From Undaria pinnatifida (taxonomy: Eukaryota > Sar > Phaeophyceae > Laminariales > Alariaceae), in contig JABAKD010000030.1 in NCBI GenBank assembly GCA_012845835.1, positions 3,522,416 through 3,586,415 on the forward strand: DNA of 64,000 nt, in the 5' to 3' direction. Below are positions 1 through 10,790 of this stretch, piece by piece. Under the pieces are notes generated by a model. That model saw nothing but the letters and a program-made list of their open reading frames with translations. It did not search any database and was not told where the DNA came from. Every line of letters begins with the position of its first letter. The stretch's first letter is position 1. Position numbers and translations under genes: made by a program.

Positions 1-479
1 TTTTTTTTGCCCGAGTGACGGGCTCCTTAAAACCAAAATCGTCGGAAATAGGCATTTTTTTTTTTCATGATGATTCTAGTTGTGTACCTAGGCCATCATG
101 GGATTTTTTTATCCGGTGGCGCGGTTTTTACTTTTTTCGCTCCAAATCAGTTTTTGGGAGGAGAGGTCTTAAGCGCCCAAAATTAAGGGGTAGTATTAGA
201 AAAAAAAAGGGGTGCACCTCTATTGTAAAACGCGTCTTTTTTTTTTAGAATACGACGACAGCTACCTTGGAACCCCGCCGCTGTTTTGCCTCCAGTGTCG
301 GTGCCAGCCTACCAATATTGACAAAAAAAAATGAATCTCAGGAAGCAGTGCGCCGTCTCCATCACTCCGCGCGCAGTTGTATACAGACGCAGATCGAATC
401 TTTAATAGTATATTCTCTATCATCGCGTGCTCGTTCCCACGTGGTCAACCACCGGACCTCGTTCCCCGACGTAACATAG
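1..479. other. Intron upstream of exon A, with a repeat A fragment
   Basis: No coding signal was seen. About 1-238 is a truncated copy of repeat family A: it has the block GACGGGCTCCTTAAAACCAA and ends in GTGCACCTCTATTGTAAAAC. The rest runs into the TAG acceptor at 477-479. Confidence 0.55.
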
Positions 480-1071
480 GTAAACGAGCTCGCCGAGATC
501 AGTCGCGAGATCGACACCTTCGCTAAGGCCGGTCTCCGCGTCCCGACCACCGTGTGGGAAAAATACGATCGCGTCAACAAGCGCCACAAGAAGCGGGAAG
601 AAATGGCCGCGATCGCCGCGGAAGAACGTAGGAGCAGCGGTCGAAAACGCAGAGCTAGGGAACGAGAGCAGGCGGCAGCAAAAGAAGAAGGGGTCGGGGG
701 TAGCCTTGGTATGAAGGAGGATAGAGCGAGAGATCCAGGGCAAGCGACCCAAGAAGAACGGGTCGGAGACGGACATGGTGCAGAGGAACACCCGCTTCGT
801 CGTAACACTGCCGTGACGCGCGACGGGGGTGATGGTGCTTCATTTTCTACCCTCCAGCCGAAAATGCCGAGCCTAGACAGCGGGTGCGTCGTAAGTTTAC
901 ATCCGGTTAGAGGCGACGGTCGTTGCACGTTCGGAAGTGGGAGAGGGAGGGGTCAGCACGTTGGAGAGGCGCCGGCTTCAAGCGGCACGCGTACGTCGCT
1001 GGCTAGTTCATCCCAGTCCTGTTCTTCTGCCGCGTGGGGGCCGAACGAGCGGGACAAGTTGAACGAGATAT
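480..1071 (+). CDS. Exon A of SHIPPO-repeat gene (basic coiled-coil region)
   Basis: Starts after acceptor ACATAG with GTA AAC GAG and encodes 197 codons rich in Lys, Arg and Glu (VWEKYDRVNKRHKKREEMAA), then a Ser/Gly-rich low-complexity stretch. It ends in ...ERDKLNEI plus one base before GTGAGC. Reading on without splicing reaches TAG at 1116-1118, the alternative end if this were a terminal exon. Confidence 0.65.
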
Positions 1072-4000
1072 GTGAGCGAGAGAGGGAGATGTCGCTTCCT
1101 TTTTTCCCGTCTTGCTAGTGGCGACGATTACACCGATTCCCTTAGGAAACTCTGTTCTATTTTTAGTCGATGTGGATGTTCATTAGCTCCAAGCGGGAGC
1201 GGGGTGCGTTTCAAGTCAATGTAGTATTACGTCTCCCAGCCCAGGGTAGAGGCAAGCCGAGAAGGTGAGCTCGTGCGTCGTGCGTAAGAGCTCACAGTGT
1301 ACCATCAAGAACGCCAGCCAAGTACTACTAGGTACCTAACAATAGGTTAATAGCCCGAACCGGCACGAAACTGATAAGTAACGGTCATACTGAAAATCTC
1401 AAATCAACAGTGGAAGTGCGTCCACGCAGACACGCGCAAAGCCACACACCCTCACCCTTGCCTCAAAATGTGAATGGTATGATTGGGACAAACGCCGTAC
1501 ATCGTCAGATGGCAAATGGAACAACAACACGAGTTGGTTCCAGCGACAGCAATAAGTTTCCACCTTCGGGTTATAGAATAATGCATGTTCACCGAATGAG
1601 TCGGCACTAAGCACATCCACCCTCCCGTGGCCGTATAAACGAGGAAAACGCATCGGTCACAAGCTTGATTCGGCATGCGAACCGTAGTTCGCGAGATATG
1701 GTATTTTTTCATAGTACTTGGGGGGGCGTTGTTGCATAGGAATTAAAGCTGTGTATAGCAAAAGCCTAAATGATTTCGTACTTTGGCCAATAACTCGGGC
1801 AAGACTTCGAGCCATTCGACACTAAACGTGTCGATATATAATCGCATCTACAAGCTCTTGAGGAAAACGTCCGTAGCTTTAGATTTTGTTTGTCGAACCG
1901 CAAGGGACTCTAATGTGAAACGCCTGTCAACTGTCAAATTACTAGAACAATGTATGACGCGTTCCACGATAGAGATGTGCACCACTTTTTTTCTAATACT
2001 ACCTCTCATTCTGGGAAAGGTCTTCTTAAGGCCTTTCCCAAAAACTGATTTGTGGAAAAAAATTATAAATCCTACCCGGATGAAAAATCCCCATGTGGCC
2101 TAGGTAATACGACGAGAATGATGCCAAAAAATGGCCTACCAGGTATATATATATATATACATATATATATTTTCCGACGATTTTGGGTTAAGGAGCCCCG
2201 TCATTCAGAAACCGTCATCGCCAGAAAGAGGTATACCTTAATATGGCGTATTTACGGCGATTTTGGATTATGGACCCCGTCATTCAGAAAACGTTTTCGC
2301 CAGAAAGAGGTATACCTTAATATAGCGTATTTACGACGATTTTGGGTTAAGGAGCCCCGTCATTCAGAAACCGTCATCGCCAGAAATAGGTATACCTTAA
2401 TATGGCGTATTTACGGCGATTTTGGATTATGGACCCCGTCATTCAGAAAACGTTTTCGCCAGAAAGAGGTATACCTTAATATAGCGTATTTACGACGATT
2501 TTGGGTTAAGGAGCCCCGTCAGTCAGAAAACGTTTTCGCCAAAAATAGGTATTCCTCTATCGTAGAACGCCTCTTATGAACCTCTTTGGAAACCTGAAGA
2601 GGGGATTGTTTCCTCTGCAGCGAAATCACTTTTTGCACCCCTGTTTTTTTCGAGTTGTGAAACGAAACGTGGCAAGGACTTGTTCTTCATTATATTACCA
2701 ACAAACGACGAGGTGATATGTTTTTATGCTTTTTTATTTACAGTCGGGGTCATAGTTGGCGTTGAAAACTTCCAAAAAAACGTGAAAAGCACGTCACGAA
2801 GTAAAAACCAGGGTAGTCCTCGGGAAAATTCCCGAGGTAATTTTCCCGTGCTGTACGTCGGTTCCGGTACTCGGCGGAATACCGTCATATTTGGGCAAAC
2901 CGTGTACCGCCGAAGGCGGTACCGTCAAAAATCGAAAAACCGTCAACCGTTTAAAAAGTACCGTCATTTTGCAGCACCGCCATAAAAGTACCGTCAAGTA
3001 AGCGAAGTACCGTTTCCCGTTTAGAAAAACCGTCATATTCAGAACCGTCAAAGATTGTAGGGTGATGGTTTTCATTGAATGTTTTCATGTTTTAGGTTTT
3101 ATTGTTTTATTGTTTACAGTAGTAGTATTGTTTTATTGTCTTATTTTGGTGCTAAATGTCTAAATGTTGTTTCGCGTGAGGCTGGTGAGTTTGTCAGCTT
3201 GACGGTTCGACGATTAGTCTAGCCTCTATTCGTCCGTTCTGTATAGGTACGCAGGAACATCAGCGGGGTGGTGCCGGCATGCTTGATCGCCGCCCGGCAG
3301 GTACTGTCAAGTATTTCGTCATTCGTAATTCTGTATTTCTCAGTGGCGGAACCGTCATATTTCAGTACCCTAAAAAAAGTACCGTCAAATTTGGCAGTAC
3401 CGGGACCGGTACCGTCGTTTTGCAGTACCGCCAAAAAAGTACCGTCAAGTATCGAAAAACCGTCTACCGTCTAGAAAATACCGTCACTTTTCGATACCGC
3501 CGAAAAAGTACCGTCAAATTCGGCGATACCGTGTACCGCCAAAAGTGGTACCGTGAGAAATCGAAATACCGTCAACCGTTTGAAAAGTACCGTCATTTCG
3601 CAATACCGTCCGATCTGGTACCGTAAAAAAAAACGGTACCGAGGACTACCCTGGTAAAAACGAAACAAAAGAACACCTCGTGTGGTTTGTTGGGTATTGG
3701 TTTGAACAACAACCCTGCCAAAATTTCGGTTTACAACTCGAAAAAAGCCAGGGCGGAAAAGTTTGAAGAAACGAAGGTCCGTCTGTCTGTGGAACCAGCT
3801 TGTACTACCAAAACTCACCTTCGAGAGTAAGTTTGTCTGCTCTGCTTTCTTCTGTTCGAGCACGCGTTACCCGAACGATGTCAATTGCCGAATTGTGCTT
3901 AAAAACCCAGCGAACAAGGGTACGGCGTTGTACTAGCATACCCCCACTCTACGCTACCAAGGTTTGAGCCGCTCGCACGAATGGCTCTCTAGGTACGTCA

Positions 4001-7000
4001 CGGATACCAAAATGTTTGACGCTCGATTTTTTTTGCCGCAGCGCTCGTGTAGCTTACCAGAGATGACATGGCGAATATTGATAGACCGAGAAATGAAAAC
4101 AGCAAAAAAAAGAAGATCTTAATTAATACCGCAACAGAACAGAGGGGTTGCTCGCGATAGGACCCCGGAGCCACTGCTTAACGAGCCTCCCATAGTGGCA
4201 CATCGTAGGCTGACTCCCGGTTTCACTTTTATATGTTTCTGGTGGAGGCATGAATTGCGTCAGCAGTGATATATGCGTGTTCCACCTTTGTTTTCGTTTG
4301 TGCCTTTTTTCCCTGGGGTATTTCTCAGCTCCAGAGTGCCTGGAGCCTGTCCTGTGACCACGGACTTGATTGTGCAAGTCAATGTGAGAACAACAACAAC
4401 AACAACAACAACAGCAGCAGCAGCAGCAACAACAACAACAACAACAACAACAACCACAACAACAACCACAACAACAACAAATGACCCCCCTACACAGGAG
4501 CCTGGGCCCAGCGGTGCAGGCAGGCGGCGAGCTACTCTTGTCCGGCTGGACAGGCTGTTTCTCATCCCCCTCTCGGACGCGTGCTACAATAATAGAAGTA
4601 GCAGTTTTCGTCTGATGTGTTTTCTGAACGACGGGGGGTTTTTAACCCAAAATCGTCGCGAATAGGCCTTTTTTTTTTGCCATGATTTTTCGTCGTGTAT
4701 CTACAGGCCACACAACGGGATTTTTTTACCCGGTACGTACCCCTGGTACAAGCAGTTTTGTTTTTGTTTCTTCAAAAAACAGTTTTTGGCGGAGAGGGTC
4801 TTAAGCTCCCAAAATTGAGGAAACCTGTGAGAAAAAGCGTGGTGTTCACCTCTTATCGTTTTTCCCGTGAAAGCTGTGGAGTGAAAGTGCTGGGCAAGGC
4901 TACGGCAGGGGGGGTCACCCCTCTTTTTCGCTACCCGCGGTTTGAGCCACTCGCACGAGCGACTCAGTACCCCACGGACGAAGGACGTTGGTGATTTTGT
5001 AAATTTTTTTTGGGGGGGGGCGTAGAGTAGCTCACCATTCCATATTGCGGATTCTTACCGCGAATGTTAACCGCACGAAAAGCCCAAGGCCGCAACCCGG
5101 AACAGGGAGAGGTCACTCGTGCGAGTGACGCCGAGCCAAGCGCTGTAAAAACGGCTTGAAAGATTTGCCCTGTCTGCGGTGTGCTTGAAGAAGGATTTGC
5201 CCTGTCTCTTATCGTATCGGGACAAAAAAGACGACTATTAGGAAACAGCGCGCGGTTTATTGCACTCCGCGCACGTGGTGTATCTTCTCACAGCGCTTTT
5301 TTTTTTTCGCGTTGTTCTTCTCTTCCAGACTGGGAGTTGGGGCGGCCGCCGCGAAAGGGTGCCGACGCAGCGCGAGAGCATTTTCACCGGTACACCCAAA
5401 GGCACTGCATGGTCTTCCCGGATCGATCACCCGCGGAGGTTGTCGAGAGGCTCAAGCTCATGTTTCGCTACAACGCCCTCAAGGTGATCGAGGTCCGGGA
5501 TGGATTCCACTGAGATACCACACAACCTTGTCAAATGCGTCGGTTACCGCTCACTGTCGGTGTGTGTAGACCCATAGGGCATCGTAGGGCATCCGGAAAT
5601 CTGAACCTTCATTTTAGTCTGTTCGCATTGCCACGCTAAAATCAAAACCCTAGTCGGCAAAATAATTTTCCTGGAAACAAAACGAAGTTCTCATATGAGT
5701 ACTCTGTGGTTGTACACCTGATGGGGGCTGAGCGAGGCTTCGCACGATAGCACGCCACAGCCCACGAATGCGCTCCCACGTTTGTAATGGCACGTTTTGT
5801 GATTGCCGCGCTAACTTTTTTCTTGGCGACGAAAACGATCTTATCTACCATGCCATACCTGCTTCGTCGGGTGCAGTTAGCATTTTCATGCGTGTGCGTG
5901 AGAACGTGACGCGTCTTCGAAAAAAATCGACCCATGATCCAAAGCGATTTGAACGCAAGCACTTATACGTGGTGTGGTCGTTGTCAAAGAGTGCGCCAGG
6001 ATGCGCGGTTTCACTTCACCGGCCCTGCTCGTTGTGCTGTATTGGCAGTCGTACCGTGAGCACACCACACGGGGCCACACCGCAAAGACTCACATCGCGC
6101 ATACTGTTTTCGGAATCTTGATGCAAGGTCTTCCGTTCTGGCTGTACTCGTTATAGGAGGGTCTTTCGTCAGAAGACTACAACGTTGCCAGAACAGGCGC
6201 CAGCCATGAAGAAATAAGCGTGACGCGTTGAACCACATTCTGTCCTCTCCTTTTGCCTACCTACCAGGGTATAGTCTATCTGGTGTGTGCCAAAATTGGT
6301 GGTCACGCTTGGCACAGAGTACCTAAACGTCATGGATATGCGTACACAAAACGAGCCTTGTTTTTCTTTTACCCCTCGCAGGAGCCAAACGAACGAGAAT
6401 ATTGGCTGAGACTAAATGCCTCGAGAGGCTTCTACAGCAGTACTGGTGCAGCATCAACCAGCGGTGGAGCTGCACCCGCCGTAATAAAGAGGAAAAAAAC
6501 ACCCGACGCCGTCACCACTGCCACCGCCACCGCCACCGCCACCGCCACCGCCACCGCCTCCAAAACGTACGATTTTTCGATCAACAACGATTCGTCTCGC
6601 ACAGAAGAGCCCGATATTTTCGCAGCCGGGGTGACCGCATCCGGACGGCGACTACCCGAACACCCCTCCTCTAATTCTTCTGAACCCTTCTTCCGTCGAT
6701 TTGGAGGGGAAGGAGGAGGCATACCTCCTACGGGGGGATCAGCGGCCGCAATCTCCTACGCAGCCGAGGCCATCAGAGCATCCTCCGCCGCCGTGTCGCA
6801 CTCTCGGCGGCGATTGCACGCGAACGGACCGACGACAACGACATCTCCTTTCTACGACCCAACTCGCCCCTCCTCGCCGGCTTGGGACTTCGGCGAAGCG
6901 CCTGATCTCCGCCCAGGCTCGCGCACCGGTAGCCGCGGCAACCGCGGCAGCAGTCGCGGTGGCTCTCGCGGCGCCAGCGCCAGAAGGAATAATTATTCGG

Positions 7001-7470
7001 GCAAGAGCAGCGGCGGCGGTGGCATCCGTTCTGACGATGACAATGGACCCGAAGGAACAGAGTTGCTCGACTACACGTCCCTGGGCCCGCAGGTCCCCTC
7101 GCACCGGGCGACGTCGCCGGCGTTCGCGTTCTCGAAGAGTGGCCTCGACTCCGAGAACCTCGCGATGTTTTCGACGGATGACCGGCAGGATCCGGGGCCG
7201 GGGAGCTTTAAACCGGACCTTTCGGTAACCAGCACGCACGCGGGTCCCCCGTGCTCCGTAGTGATGGGTCGGGTAGGGTCGAGAGGCGGTGGAGAAGGTG
7301 TTGGTAGCAGAAGTGGGAGCCGAGGCGGTATGGGGGGAGGGGGGGAGGGACTCGCGAGGCCGGGACCGGGGCAATATTCAGCGTGGGATTCGATTGGGAG
7401 ACAAATTCTGTCAACCAGACCGTCTTCGCCGTCGATGACGTTCGGAACAGGAGAATGGGACCTAAGCTAG
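480..7470 (+). CDS. SHIPPO-repeat (ODF3/CIMAP-like) protein, 5' partial, 3 exons
   Basis: Three exons join in frame: 480-1071 (ends phase 1 at a GTGAGC donor), 5329-5483 (ends phase 0 at AAG|GTGATC) and 6382-7470 (TAG stop). The joined protein has a basic, coiled-coil-like N-terminal part, a compact middle region (junction residues EIYWELGRPPRKG) and a Ser/Gly/Arg-rich C-terminal part. The latter carries four SHIPPO-like repeats: YDPTRPSSPAWDFG, SHRATSPAFAFSK, DPGPGSFKPD and RPGPGQYS...SSPSMTFG. SHIPPO/STPGP repeats are known from ODF3-type proteins of sperm tails and from axonemal microtubule-associated proteins, so a flagellar role is inferred. Exon 480 follows a TAG acceptor with no start in frame, so the gene begins outside the window. 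Both internal exons have in-frame stops shortly after their donors (1116 and 5511), so unspliced RNA would truncate the protein. It is convergent with the giant minus-strand gene. Confidence 0.72.
1957..2571. mobile_element. Family A element with ABABA tandem core
   Basis: Terminal inverted repeats are recognisable: the left end has CGTTCCACGATAGAG and the right end complements it as CTCTATCGTAGAACG. About five monomers of 79-81 bp lie at 2170-2560 and alternate between two subtypes (one with GGGTTAAGGAGCCCCG, the other with GGATTATGGACCCCG). Because the period is close to a multiple of 3, long spurious open frames run through it. Confidence 0.7.
2808..3654. mobile_element. 847-bp inverted-repeat element built of TACCGTCA motifs
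   Basis: Perfect 16-bp terminal inverted repeats: CCAGGGTAGTCCTCGG at 2808-2823 and its complement at 3639-3654. The element is flanked on both sides by TAAAAA (2802-2807 and 3655-3660), a likely 6-bp target-site duplication. The interior carries at least 15 degenerate copies of a TACCGTCA-type motif at irregular spacing. No transposase frame is present, so it is non-autonomous. Confidence 0.8.
4388..4481. repeat. (AAC)n/(AGC)n microsatellite
   Basis: Near-perfect AAC trinucleotide tract with an AGC interruption. The poly-Asn, poly-Thr and poly-Val frames it opens are artefacts. Confidence 0.95.
4630..4866. mobile_element. Family A element, truncated
   Basis: Shares with other family A copies the order TTTTCTGAACGACGGGG, AACCCAAAATCGTCG, a GGGATTTTTTTACCCGGT block, GGTCTTAAGCTCCCAAAAT and a terminal GTTCACCTCTTATCG. 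Confidence 0.55.
4900..5145. mobile_element. Family C element
   Basis: Contains the paired near-palindromes CACTCGCACGAGCGACTC and GTCACTCGTGCGAGTGAC typical of family C, and the GCGTAGAGTAGCTCACCATT block. A degenerate relative lies at about 3940-4060. Confidence 0.55.
5329..5483 (+). CDS. Exon B of SHIPPO-repeat gene
   Basis: Acceptor TTCTCTTCCAG has a good pyrimidine tract. The split codon (T from exon A plus AC) gives Tyr, then WELGRPPRKGADAAREHF and AEVVERLKLMFRYNALK, a charged helical segment. The donor is AAG|GTGATC in phase 0. If unspliced, it would end at TGA 5511-5513. Confidence 0.68.
5484..6381. other. Intron between exons B and C
   Basis: 898-bp intron bounded by GTGATC and a CCCCTCGCAG acceptor. 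I see no gene or recognisable repeat in it. Confidence 0.6.
6382..7470 (+). CDS. Exon C of SHIPPO-repeat gene (terminal, four SHIPPO-like repeats)
   Basis: Acceptor CCCCTCGCAG is followed by EPNEREYWLRLNASRG. A (CCACCG)n tract at about 6518-6560 encodes a Thr-Ala run. SHIPPO-like repeats lie at about 6844-6894, 7060-7140, 7188-7260 and 7357-7450. The stop is TAG at 7468-7470. The Gly/Arg/Ser linkers (SRGNRGSSRGGSRG) are low complexity. Confidence 0.75.
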   Translation, partial: EPNEREYWLRLNASRGFYSSTGAASTSGGAAPAVIKRKKTPDAVTTATATATATATATASKTYDFSINNDSSRTEEPDIFAAGVTASGRRLPEHPSSNSSEPFFRRFGGEGGGIPPTGGSAAAISYAAEAIRASSAAVSHSRRRLHANGPTTTTSPFYDPTRPSSPAWDFGEAPDLRPGSRTGSRGNRGSSRGGSRGASARRNNYSGKSSGGGGIRSDDDNGPEGTELLDYTSLGPQVPSHRATSPAFAFSKSGLDSENLAMFSTDDRQDPGPGSFKPDLSVTSTHAGPPCSVVMGRVGSRGGGEGVGSRSGSRGGMGGGGEGLARPGPGQYSAWDSIGRQILSTRPSSPSMTFGTGEWDLS

Positions 7471-8299
7471 TTTTTTTTAAAATGTTTTTGGTATCATCAC
7501 TTTTTTAGTTTCCAGCTCAATTAAGAGGAGGTTGTACCCTCGGGCGGCTTAGTAAATGGTGAGCGAATTTGCTTGTATCAGGTATGTGGCTACGTCGAAG
7601 TCTGAAGTTGCAGCAATAGTCCGAGAGACAACGCCTGCGGGAACTGGATCTTGATTGAATATACCCCCCCCCCTCTACGGCATGTGTTGTCGGTTTTAGC
7701 GCGTACTTGGATAAGGGGCAGCACATTTTGGGCTGATGCTCGTGTCTGAATGGCGGGGCTGCTACGCCTTTACAACTCGAAATCCGTTTTTGTCGACAAA
7801 TTACTTGGAATTAGTATAGGGAGGGGTTTTGGGGCTCTAATAAAAGGGGTATTAACCCAGAATCATCCGTTTTTTTTTTGTCAATTCTTGTTTTTTTCAA
7901 AAAAACAATTCTTTCGTATTCCCAGGCCATGGGATGTCTGACGTATAGAGCTCCTCAAAAGGGCCACCCTCACAAGGAAAATGATGAATATCTCGTACCG
8001 TAACGGGTGCCTTTTTTTGCCGTCGATTATTATTGCTGACGAGAAACCGTTTTCACGGCACAACACGTGAAAACGTGGAGTTGGTCGGGCCTCGACGACG
8101 AAACTTGCAGAATGAAAGGAGAACGCGGTATCCTATCAACAGCAGCACTCGGCGTACGCATACCCAAATCGTGCGCGCGTAATATTTTTCATGTGAAGGT
8201 GTGCGAGTTTGAGATGTGCCCGCAAGAAAAAGAAAACCCCCGATACTGAGCGGCATCTGGCTGACCTAGAGAACGATATCAAACATGTCATTCACATCC

Positions 8300-8313
8300 A
8301 CAACGACGACAAC

Positions 8314-8347
<34 letters not shown>

Positions 8348-8428
8348 ACAACAACAACAACAACAGCAACAACAACAACAACAACAACAAAAACAGCAAC
8401 AACAACAACAAAAACAACAGCAACAAGA
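8300..8428. repeat. (AAC)n microsatellite
   Basis: About 130 bp of AAC units with scattered AGC, GAC and AAA substitutions. Confidence 0.95.
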
Positions 8429-9332
8429 CACGCACACCTTCGTTCGCGCCCAGTACAAAAACGGCCAAAAAACACTTCATTTTCCCTACCCCGCACCGGT
8501 CCAGGGTCACTCGTGCGGGTGGTCAAAGCCCGCTCTCGAAAACGGAGGTACCCCCCCTCCGTAGCCTTGATCGCTACGTACCTGGTATATATCTCTTTCC
8601 CCCTGATATGGCTCCGGACAGCAAACCCCAGTCCTCTGAAACACTCTTAGCCCTTCTAGAACTGCTAAAAACATCCCACACACTATTCTCCTAGTAGCTT
8701 GTCCCCGAGAAGATGGACGTTTTTTTTCTATCAAAGGGTTAGTTTTGGTATGGTGAGACTACTCACGATAGTTCGCTTCCCCCTGACAAAACGCCTCGGA
8801 CAGCAAACCCCAACACTCCTCTCGTTCTGACCTCCCGGTACGTCAGAACAAAAACAGCTCAAGTCTGGTGCAACTGGTACTCGGGATATACATATACATA
8901 TACATAAAATCATTCTTTTGCTTCCGGGATTCGGTCAGGAGTTTTTTTCCGTCTCGGCCTCAGTATGCGATTCTCGGAGGAACTAGAATTCTCGGTCAAA
9001 TAGCTTCGTTCGAGCGCCGTCTTCGGGGGGGCGGCTCCAACGCCCCTCGCCCTGCGTATCCGTTCCGCACCTCGACGTGAACGTGGATAGACGCTGAACG
9101 AGACCAGCGAGAAATGCGTTTTTTTTGTATTTTGGGCGGTATACGCCCGAGCTATTCTTGGATCTTGGATCTTGGCATATGCAGAGCTTGAACGAATAAA
9201 TAAGGGACAACATTTCCAAATTGGCGTCATTTTCAAATTGGCATCTAACTTTCTTCCCGACGATGCTTTTTTCATGGCCGCCTCCAAGCGCTTGCCCTAT
9301 CGTAGCTACTACTGCTGTGTGTCGTTTCCTTT

Positions 9333-9850
9333 CGGCTCAGTGGGTATAGTGCTATACTGTATATAACCAACGAAGGATGTATGTGTCGTGAGTACGATTC
9401 TCACCCAGATCATAAGTGGTATTTGGGAGCGTGCGCGCTGGAGACGTTATGAATGGTTATGATAGTTGCTAGTGCTCTCCTGAGTACTACTAACTGCTGT
9501 ATGTAGTACGTGGAGAGGGGATAGCTCCGGGGATCGCTCTTACGAAGTCGGTGAGAACTAATTAACGAACTCGAAAACAAATTTGGTTGTTTTTTTGCAT
9601 AACCCGCACTCACTGTGAGTAAGTGTTACTGAGTCTAGTGACAGTGGGTAGTGCTACGTGTCGTGAGTTCGATTCTCACCGACTGGGTTTGTCTTTTTCA
9701 AGCGTGCGCGCTTCCGACATTATGAATGGTTATTTCGGTAGTTTAACATATAATCTATAATTGTAGTAGCTCTACCCACTGAGCTACTGAGTCAAGTGAT
9801 TAAGTATAGCTCAGTGGGCAGTGAGCTGTAGCATTTCTCGGTCAAATCAC
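9333..9850. repeat. tRNA-derived SINE-like repeats
   Basis: Two copies (about 9333-9470 and 9640-9750) share CAGTGGGTA-GTGCTA, a B-box-like arm (CGTGAGTTCGATTCTCACC), then GAGCGTGCGCGC and a CATTATGAATGGTTAT tail. At 9766-9830 are A-box-like 5' tRNA halves in both orientations (TAGCTCAGTGGG). No complete tRNA cloverleaf could be folded. Confidence 0.5.
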
Positions 9851-10639
9851 TTTCTTCGAAGGCCGCCGTCCAAGCGAGAAGCGCGCAAAAAAATGTATTT
9901 TGAACGGTATCTCCTGTTATTATTCGGATCTTGATGTATGGAGAGGTTGACAGAATAAAACTTGGCAACACATTATTTCCAATTGGCGTAATATTTTATA
10001 CCAAAACAAACAATAATATTACTGTAAAAAAATTCCCATGGTACTGCGGTAGGGATCATAGTAGTGCATTTGTTTATTGAATTTCGGTAGGTACACGTAC
10101 ATACATACATGGATATAGACGTGGCAAGCGCTCGCATGACTAAACGAGGAGGAGATAGTAGTGAGTACGATTACTGCGCCAGGAAAAGCCACACAGCAGC
10201 ATATTGCGAGTGGCTGCGTCCCCGGGGCCTCGAGGGTTGTATTATGCAAGTTCCTCCTGTTGTTAAGCTGCGCCACTCGAAGGTGGTGGTAAGTAGACGG
10301 TAGAATGGCGTGCTTTGTTGTTGCTGTGGTCCCTGACTCCGTTGCTGTGGTCGTTTGCCGGTCACGTGCAAGCGGTCGTGTGTTGGTACGTAACTGACAA
10401 ATGAGTTTGTCTTCTAGCGAATTTTTTTTTGGCACACTTCTACTTTCCAGCTTCTGGACATCATACAAGCCGTGGTCACAGGTGTCGTCCTTCCCTTCCA
10501 CCCCCCGGTTATTGCCTTCATTTTTTTTGTCGCATAGGGTTCAGCACCCACTGATCGTCGAATCTCATCGAGTGTTGCTAACTCACGCTCTCGCGCGTTC
10601 CGCAAGTCAATTAGTGTACAAACAAGACGAAAATTCACA

Positions 10640-10790
10640 CGAGTACGACACTCGGGGGGATTCGAACTCACGAAGCTGACCTATGCTAGGCTTGAGGATA
10701 TAACCTGATACGCCACCGGGGCAGTGGGTGATATAGAGCCGGTCGCCCCGGTGGTCTAGTGGGGTTACGCTCGAATACTACTACTATTAA
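10640..10790. repeat. Head-to-head tRNA-like fragments
   Basis: The minus strand from about 10722 reads GCCCCGGTGGCGTATCAGG (A-box-like), followed about 50 bp on by GAGTTCGAATCCCCC (B-box-like), but the 3' end does not pair with the 5' acceptor stem. The plus strand from 10749 reads GCCCCGGTGGTCTAGTGGGG, a second tRNA 5' half in inverted orientation, with no B box. Confidence 0.45.

Larger units (their letters stand above)
1072..5328. other. 4.26-kb intron of the SHIPPO gene, filled with repeats
   Basis: Between exons A and B. It holds a family A element (1957-2571), the TACCGTCA-rich element (2808-3654), an AAC microsatellite (4388-4481), a second family A fragment (4630-4866) and family C copies (about 3940-4060 and 4900-5145). 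The stretch 1119-1950 shows nothing I recognise. Confidence 0.6.

Noticed and set aside
2052-2579. 175-aa frame with repeated RFWVKEPRHSETV-like units
   Set aside because: It runs through family A tandem monomers. The same peptide appears at 38.7 and 25.7 kb only because the repeat period is near a multiple of three.
6739-7374. Minus-strand frame opposite SHIPPO exon C
   Set aside because: Shadow of the GC-rich coding exon; Arg/Ala-rich with no motif.
10414-10671. Possible exon (LIDLRNARERELATLDEIRR) on the minus strand
   Set aside because: No acceptor at a suitable place, and part of it (GCGAGAGCGTGAGTTAGCA) recurs at 35.4 kb, so it is repeat sequence.
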